This document shows, in pieces, positions 5,850 through 9,225 of a stretch of 9,225 nucleotides of DNA. The notes under the pieces are model-generated. The model had not been told where the DNA came from, made no database searches, and was given only the letters and a program-made list of their open reading frames with translations. How positions within the stretch are numbered: position 1 is the stretch's first letter; each line of letters begins with the position of its first letter. Position numbers and translations under genes: made by a program. The stretch covers positions 1 to 9,225 of the forward strand of contig JAFGET010000066.1 in assembly GCA_016931435.1 (NCBI GenBank). The letters are read 5' to 3'. This stretch comes from Candidatus Omnitrophota bacterium (lineage in GTDB: Bacteria > Omnitrophota > Gorgyraeia > Gygaellales > Profunditerraquicolaceae).

Positions 5850-6454
5850 AAAAGCGCTTGATCGTCGCTACAAAAAATAAAAAAAAGCTGCAAGAGATAA
5901 AAGAGCTCCTTTCGAGCCTTGACCTGCAAGTAGTCTCCCTTCTGGATTTTCCTAAGATCCCCCGCATTATCGAGAACGCAAAGACCTTTAAAGGAAATGC
6001 CGTAAAAAAAGCCGTTGTAACCGCGCGTTATTTCGGTTCGCTTGCGCTTGGAGAAGATTCCGGGCTTTGCATTGACGCCCTCGGCGGCGCTCCGGGAGTG
6101 CGTTCTTCCAGGTTTTGCGGTAAGAACAAAAGCGACCCCCAGAATAACGCCAGGGTCTTGAAGCTTATGCAGGGGCTGCCTAAAGGAAAAAGAAAGGCGC
6201 ATTATGTCTGCGCCGTGGCATTAGCCGATAAGAAGGGCCTGGTAGGGGCCTGCGAGGGAAAGTGCTTCGGTATTATCGCTAAGGGGTTAAAAGGGGTTTT
6301 CGGGTTTGGCTATGACCCGCTTTTTATCGTGCCTAAATATAATAAGACTTTTGCCCAGCTGGGTATCCGCGTAAAACACAAGATCAGCCACCGCTACAGG
6401 GCGCTGTCAAAGACAAAGGCCCTGCTTTCTACTTACCTAAGAAAAAATCCTTGA
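5846..6454 (+). CDS. rdgB: XTP/dITP diphosphatase (non-canonical purine NTP pyrophosphatase)
   Basis: RdgB hydrolyses XTP, dITP and ITP to monophosphates, keeping deaminated purines out of DNA and RNA. The 202-residue protein has the Ham1/RdgB order of motifs: VATKNKKKLQEI (7-18), ENAKTFKGNAVKKA (43-56), LGEDSGLCIDALGGAPGVRS (68-87) with the general-base aspartate D71, FGYDPLF (153-159) and SHRYRAL (181-187). It begins inside the rph stop (ATGA overlap) without a strong Shine-Dalgarno, so it is probably translationally coupled to rph. Its last 26 bases overlap the oppositely oriented AsmA-like gene, leaving no room for a conventional terminator between the two. It is the last gene of the + strand run visible here. 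Confidence 0.95.
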   Translation: MKKRLIVATKNKKKLQEIKELLSSLDLQVVSLLDFPKIPRIIENAKTFKGNAVKKAVVTARYFGSLALGEDSGLCIDALGGAPGVRSSRFCGKNKSDPQNNARVLKLMQGLPKGKRKAHYVCAVALADKKGLVGACEGKCFGIIAKGLKGVFGFGYDPLFIVPKYNKTFAQLGIRVKHKISHRYRALSKTKALLSTYLRKNP

Positions 6455-8909
6455 TACTTTTTATAAGCTCGGCGGCTACCGGGATGATCTTATATTCCGG
6501 TTTTTGCAGGGTGCCCGTGATCTTGACCGAGAAGGCTTGACTTAGCTCTCCGATTATGGCGGTAGTGAATTTCCTGATGTCGCTTGATTCCTTGATCAGG
6601 TTTTTATTCACCCGTAAATTAGCGAGGAAATCCAACGCTCCGTCAAAGCCCAGGCTGCCCCGGGCTTCGATTTTTAACTGTTCTCCCGCAAGGTTTAAGT
6701 TTTCGGTAGAGAAGCTTTTATTTGCCACCGAAAAATCGGCGGAGGCTCCTTTCATGCTGACTTTTTCGTAATCAGGCAGAAGCACCAACTCCCCCAGGCC
6801 CTTTAAAAGGTCAAGTTTCCAGAGATTGCCTTCGGTTATGGCAAATGCACCTGTCCCCATCAAGGAAACAGGGTTTTTAAAATCTCCGCTTAATTCAAAG
6901 TCGGCGTTTAAGGTGCCGCTTATATCTTTATCCCTTAGTCCGGTATCCTGTTTTAATTTGGCCAGGTTGATCTTTGAAAGGCTTGCCTTTAAATAATTCT
7001 GCGCGGGAGCGGTCTTAAGATCAGTGTTTAATTCAAGATTAAGCGTTCCGTCATAAGGATAAGCGTTAAAGCGGCTTATATTCAGGGTGCCGTTTTTTTG
7101 CGTCAGGTTAAAGGATAATTTATTCAGCGAAAAATTGTACAGTGATACAGAATCAGAGCTGCATTTGGCGGATATATCCCAGCTTTTGTAGTCCTTCGCT
7201 TTTCCGGCGAGCGTGCCGGATATTTCAAAAGGCCCTCTTAATTTAGCCCGGGTAATATTTTCTGAACCCGGCAGAAAATCTATCTTTGCCAGGTCTTCTG
7301 CCTTAAAGCTTGATTTTAACACCAGGTCTAAAACAGGGTTAGTCATTTGGGTTATATCCAAATCTCCGCGGACATCAAAGAGCGAATCCATATATTTTGC
7401 CTTGAAGGAATTGATGCGCATATTTTTGCCTTTTACCTTAAGGTCGGATTTTAGATCTACCTCGAGTGAGTTCAACTCCAGATTTATCCGCGCATCCGGC
7501 AGGCCGATGGCTTTTGCATTTAAAGTATAGGGGATATCCAGGTAATCAAAAGAAATACCCTCTAATTCTAGATTGTCAAAAGTATAATTTATTTTTCCTT
7601 TGATCCCGGAAAGCGGCTCTTTTAAAGCGGCTATTTTTAGCGCCGCTGCGTCTAATTCTAATATCGCTTGAGTATTAAGCGCAGGCTTAAGGAGATGGCC
7701 TTTTAAAGTAAGGCCTAACTTAGCGTTTCCGCTTAACTGCGTGCCTTCCGGCAAGCCCGGTAAAAGCGCTGATATTTTTTCCAAGGTTAGTTTATCGCAG
7801 GTAAAATCGGCCTCTACATAGGGGCGGGTAAAATTTTCTAAGGTCGCTTTTAAACCAAAGGCTGATTCTTGCGCTTCCAGGGTGAGATTATCCGCGCTCA
7901 GTTTATCCGGGGTCAGGTTGATCAGGCCGCAAATATTTCCGATTTTTTCTATATAGGGCAGCCCGCTTAGATTTGCCTGCAGCAGTTTAAAGCCGATCTT
8001 ATAATCCAGCGCGTTATTTTCCAGGTTATAATCGATATTCGGATCAACGGCCATATTTGCCTGAAGCGAAAAAGCATCCTTATTGACTTTTAAGTTTTTG
8101 GCCTGGATATTGCCGGATATCCCCAGGACCTTATCTTTAAGTTTTATGTTAAGGTCGGCTTTTTCTATGCTGCCTGCTTCAAAGACAACGGGGAGTTTTT
8201 TTAGATAAGGATTGAATTCTATGACGACTATATTTAGCAGGTTTGCTTTTGAATCAAGGGAAGATGAGGTAATGTTATATTTTCCGTCGAGAGATATTAT
8301 AGTGAAAGAGGAATTGTCGTTCTTTATCCTCGCCTTTGCCAGGAAATCTATCTTGTCCGGAAGGTCTAAATTCATCCCCAGGTCGATATCCTGGATATCC
8401 CTTGAAAACGCAGGGCTAAGGCGCCCGTCTTTAAAAGATATAAGGCCGGATGAGATCTTTACTTTATAAGCAAAGAAAGATAAGGAATTCTTTTTTTCGG
8501 GCTCCTTGCGATTGAAAGCCTCAAGCGCTTTGGAAAAGTTTGTGCTGCCGTCTCCTTGATAGCGCAGGTTTACGCGCGGTGAGTCTATGAGCACCACCGG
8601 AAGGACCACTTTTCTATCCTTTAAAAGCGGCAAAAACAGGATGTGGGAAGATATCTCTTTTACGCTAAAGATCCTATGTTCGTCATCGAAGATCTTATCA
8701 TAGACAGAGGCGTTTTGTATGACTAGCCCCCTGAAGAGGCTGTAGCTTATTTTTTCTATACTTACATTATAATTTAAGGTCGACTCCAGGGATTGGATGA
8801 GCATCCCCTTGATCTTGGTGGGCAGAAGGATATTATTTAAGTAAAGCAGTCCTACCAATATCAAGAGCGATAATAACAGGAGTACGGCGGCGATGATCTT
8901 TTTTTTCAT
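6429..8909 (-). CDS. AsmA-family membrane-anchored protein
   Basis: This 826-residue protein starts with a charged MKKK and a single hydrophobic segment (about residues 5-25), then a long soluble part expected in the periplasm. The sequence after the anchor resembles the AsmA N-terminal region. The last 140 or so residues (from GTGAFAITEGNLWKLDLLKG) match the AsmA-like C-terminal region. The middle is built from repeating beta-rich units with recurring 'SG.....L.G....P' patterns. Relatives of this superfamily (AsmA, TamB, YhdP, YdbH) are thought to bridge inner and outer membranes and affect lipid transport; applying that here is inference, but it supports a diderm envelope. A weak AAGG lies 8 bases before the ATG. 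The gene runs against the operon, and its 3' end overlaps rdgB. Which AsmA subgroup it belongs to cannot be told. Confidence 0.85.
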   Translation of the reverse strand: MKKKIIAAVLLLLSLLILVGLLYLNNILLPTKIKGMLIQSLESTLNYNVSIEKISYSLFRGLVIQNASVYDKIFDDEHRIFSVKEISSHILFLPLLKDRKVVLPVVLIDSPRVNLRYQGDGSTNFSKALEAFNRKEPEKKNSLSFFAYKVKISSGLISFKDGRLSPAFSRDIQDIDLGMNLDLPDKIDFLAKARIKNDNSSFTIISLDGKYNITSSSLDSKANLLNIVVIEFNPYLKKLPVVFEAGSIEKADLNIKLKDKVLGISGNIQAKNLKVNKDAFSLQANMAVDPNIDYNLENNALDYKIGFKLLQANLSGLPYIEKIGNICGLINLTPDKLSADNLTLEAQESAFGLKATLENFTRPYVEADFTCDKLTLEKISALLPGLPEGTQLSGNAKLGLTLKGHLLKPALNTQAILELDAAALKIAALKEPLSGIKGKINYTFDNLELEGISFDYLDIPYTLNAKAIGLPDARINLELNSLEVDLKSDLKVKGKNMRINSFKAKYMDSLFDVRGDLDITQMTNPVLDLVLKSSFKAEDLAKIDFLPGSENITRAKLRGPFEISGTLAGKAKDYKSWDISAKCSSDSVSLYNFSLNKLSFNLTQKNGTLNISRFNAYPYDGTLNLELNTDLKTAPAQNYLKASLSKINLAKLKQDTGLRDKDISGTLNADFELSGDFKNPVSLMGTGAFAITEGNLWKLDLLKGLGELVLLPDYEKVSMKGASADFSVANKSFSTENLNLAGEQLKIEARGSLGFDGALDFLANLRVNKNLIKESSDIRKFTTAIIGELSQAFSVKITGTLQKPEYKIIPVAAELIKSIKDFFLGK

Positions 8910-8943
8910 GGCTATAACCTTAGTCTAACCTAAAATTTACAGA

Positions 8944-8971
8944 TTGAAAAGAATTATTTACATGTTATAAT
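8944..8971 (+). promoter_or_regulatory. Sigma-70-type promoter with extended -10
   Basis: The -35 box TTGAAA (8944-8949) and a perfect -10 box TATAAT (8966-8971) are 16 bases apart. The bases before the -10 are TGT, giving an extended -10 (TGnTATAAT). The expected start is near 8977-8979. It points at tRNA-Pro, about 195 bases downstream, and lies 35 bases from the divergent AsmA-like start codon. It is the best promoter in the window. Confidence 0.8.
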
Positions 8972-9000
8972 CCTTAAGATAAACTGTTTTTACGACGTTT

Positions 9001-9014
9001 TCAACGGGGTTTGG
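9001..9014 (+). repeat. Direct repeat, copy 1 (partner at 9169-9182)
   Basis: TCAACGGGGTTTGG here matches TCAACGGGGTGTGG at 9169-9182 in 13 of 14 positions. The second copy covers the four bases before tRNA-Pro and its first ten bases. Copy 1 begins about 23 bases after the predicted transcription start, a normal place for a tRNA 5' end. It may be a target duplication or a relic of the tRNA start. Confidence 0.65.
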
Positions 9015-9039
9015 TCATTCTCCTGCGCCCTTTAGTAGA

Positions 9040-9081
9040 CTCCGTAAGGAGCTCTGATGAACTTCGGGGGGTTTTGAGCTC
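9040..9081 (+). other. Alternative hairpins around a Shine-Dalgarno in the tRNA leader
   Basis: CTCC (9040-9043) and GGAG (9048-9051) flank a GNRA-type GTAA loop. Alternatively GAGCTC (9049-9054) pairs with GAGCTC (9076-9081), enclosing AACTTC and a run of six G plus TT that can pair through G-U. The two folds share 9049-9051 and exclude each other. No T-run follows, so termination is not indicated. Confidence 0.5.
9057..9077 (+). other. Possible six-codon leader ORF (MNFGGF)
   Basis: An ATG at 9057 opens a six-codon frame, MNFGGF, ending at TGA 9075-9077. AAGGAG (9046-9051) lies 5 bases upstream, a near-ideal Shine-Dalgarno and spacing. The frame is very short and may be chance within a repeat. 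It is listed because the signal before it is stronger than for most genes in the window. No function is proposed. Confidence 0.25.
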
Positions 9082-9101
9082 AGTATAAAAATTTAGCGAA
9101 A

Positions 9102-9149
9102 TCCTGCGAAACCCCTAAATGTTAGATGTTTATTAGGGGCGAAGCAGGA
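9102..9149 (+). repeat. GAA/GAA-loop hairpin upstream of tRNA-Pro
   Basis: TCCTGC (9102-9107) pairs with GCAGGA (9144-9149). Inside, GAA (9108-9110) faces GAA (9141-9143) with an adjacent A/C mismatch, and CCCCTAA (9112-9118) pairs with TTAGGGG (9133-9139) around a 14-base loop. The architecture and much of the sequence match the hairpin before rph (GGGCGAAGGAGGA there, GGGCGAAGCAGGA here). A further TCCTGC at 9021-9026 could pair with the same 3' arm. Confidence 0.75.
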
Positions 9150-9172
9150 CGCCACAGTAGCAAAAAGATCAA

Positions 9173-9225
9173 CGGGGTGTGGCTCAGTTTGGCTAGAGCG
9201 CTTGCTTTGGGAGCAAGAGGTCACA
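9173..9225 (+). tRNA. tRNA-Pro (anticodon UGG), 3' end outside window
   Basis: The 5' half of a tRNA is clear: acceptor strand CGGGGTG (9173-9179), T8, D-arm GCTC (9182-9185) with GAGC (9196-9199) around an AG..GG..A loop, and anticodon stem CTTGC/GCAAG (9201-9205/9213-9217). The loop is TTTGGGA, giving anticodon TGG (9208-9210), which reads proline CCA and probably other CCN codons. The variable loop is AGGTC, and the window ends three bases into the T stem. The acceptor 3' strand and CCA cannot be seen. Confidence 0.93.

Noticed and set aside
5654..6202. Open frame on the - strand (182 codons) across rph and rdgB
   Set aside because: It is fully antisense to conserved parts of both enzymes and its translation resembles no family.
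7709..7727. Short inverted repeat GGCCTT/AAGGCC inside the AsmA-like gene
   Set aside because: It has a six-base stem within ordinary coding sequence, no relation to the other repeats, and is expected by chance in a gene of this size.
8979..9170. A known structural RNA (6S, SRP RNA, RNase P, tmRNA) or riboswitch in the tRNA leader
   Set aside because: I could not find the conserved cores of any of these; the internal direct and inverted repeats fit a repeat element better.

Overview
The window looks like a chromosomal segment from an uncultivated, probably anaerobic, diderm bacterium. The support is compact same-strand gene packing with 1-8 bp overlaps, a split two-subunit class I (iron-sulfur) fumarase, and a large membrane-anchored AsmA-like protein. 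Overall style and the intergenic hairpin repeats remind me of candidate phyla such as Omnitrophota, but that placement is a guess from memory, not something the sequence proves.

Layout. Positions 2-6454 (+ strand) hold ten tightly spaced genes that probably form one long operon whose promoter lies outside the window. They are the 3' part of an Amidase_3 cell-wall amidase, murI (glutamate racemase), queD-queC-queE-queF (7-deazaguanine branch of queuosine synthesis), the fumarate hydratase alpha and beta subunits, rph (RNase PH) and rdgB (XTP/dITP pyrophosphatase). Positions 6429-8909 (- strand) encode an 826-residue AsmA-family protein whose 3' end overlaps rdgB tail to tail. Positions 8910-9172 are intergenic and carry a near-consensus extended -10 promoter and a dense set of small repeats and hairpins. 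A tRNA-Pro(UGG) starts at 9173 and is cut by the window end.

How the genes fit together. The amidase and MurI serve peptidoglycan metabolism. QueD, QueC and QueE convert dihydroneopterin triphosphate to preQ0, and QueF reduces preQ0 to preQ1. GTP cyclohydrolase, Tgt, QueA and QueG/QueH are not in the window. FumA/FumB interconvert fumarate and malate. RNase PH and RdgB are RNA-processing and nucleotide-pool housekeeping enzymes. An amidase/racemase - rph - rdgB neighbourhood is familiar from other bacteria, so the que and fum blocks look like an insertion into it.

Most unusual content. (i) A hairpin family with a symmetric GAA/GAA internal loop occurs twice on the + strand, before rph (5079-5130) and before the tRNA (9102-9149). 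(ii) In the rph copy the Shine-Dalgarno sequence GGAGGA is the 3' arm of the hairpin, so the repeat both supplies and hides the ribosome binding site. (iii) The tRNA-Pro promoter lies about 195 bp from the tRNA. The intervening segment is bracketed by a 13/14 copy of the first bases of the tRNA region, as if an element had inserted between promoter and tRNA. That segment also contains a six-codon open frame with a strong, hairpin-embedded Shine-Dalgarno. (iv) Short palindromic or tandem repeats sit in frame inside queC and fumA.
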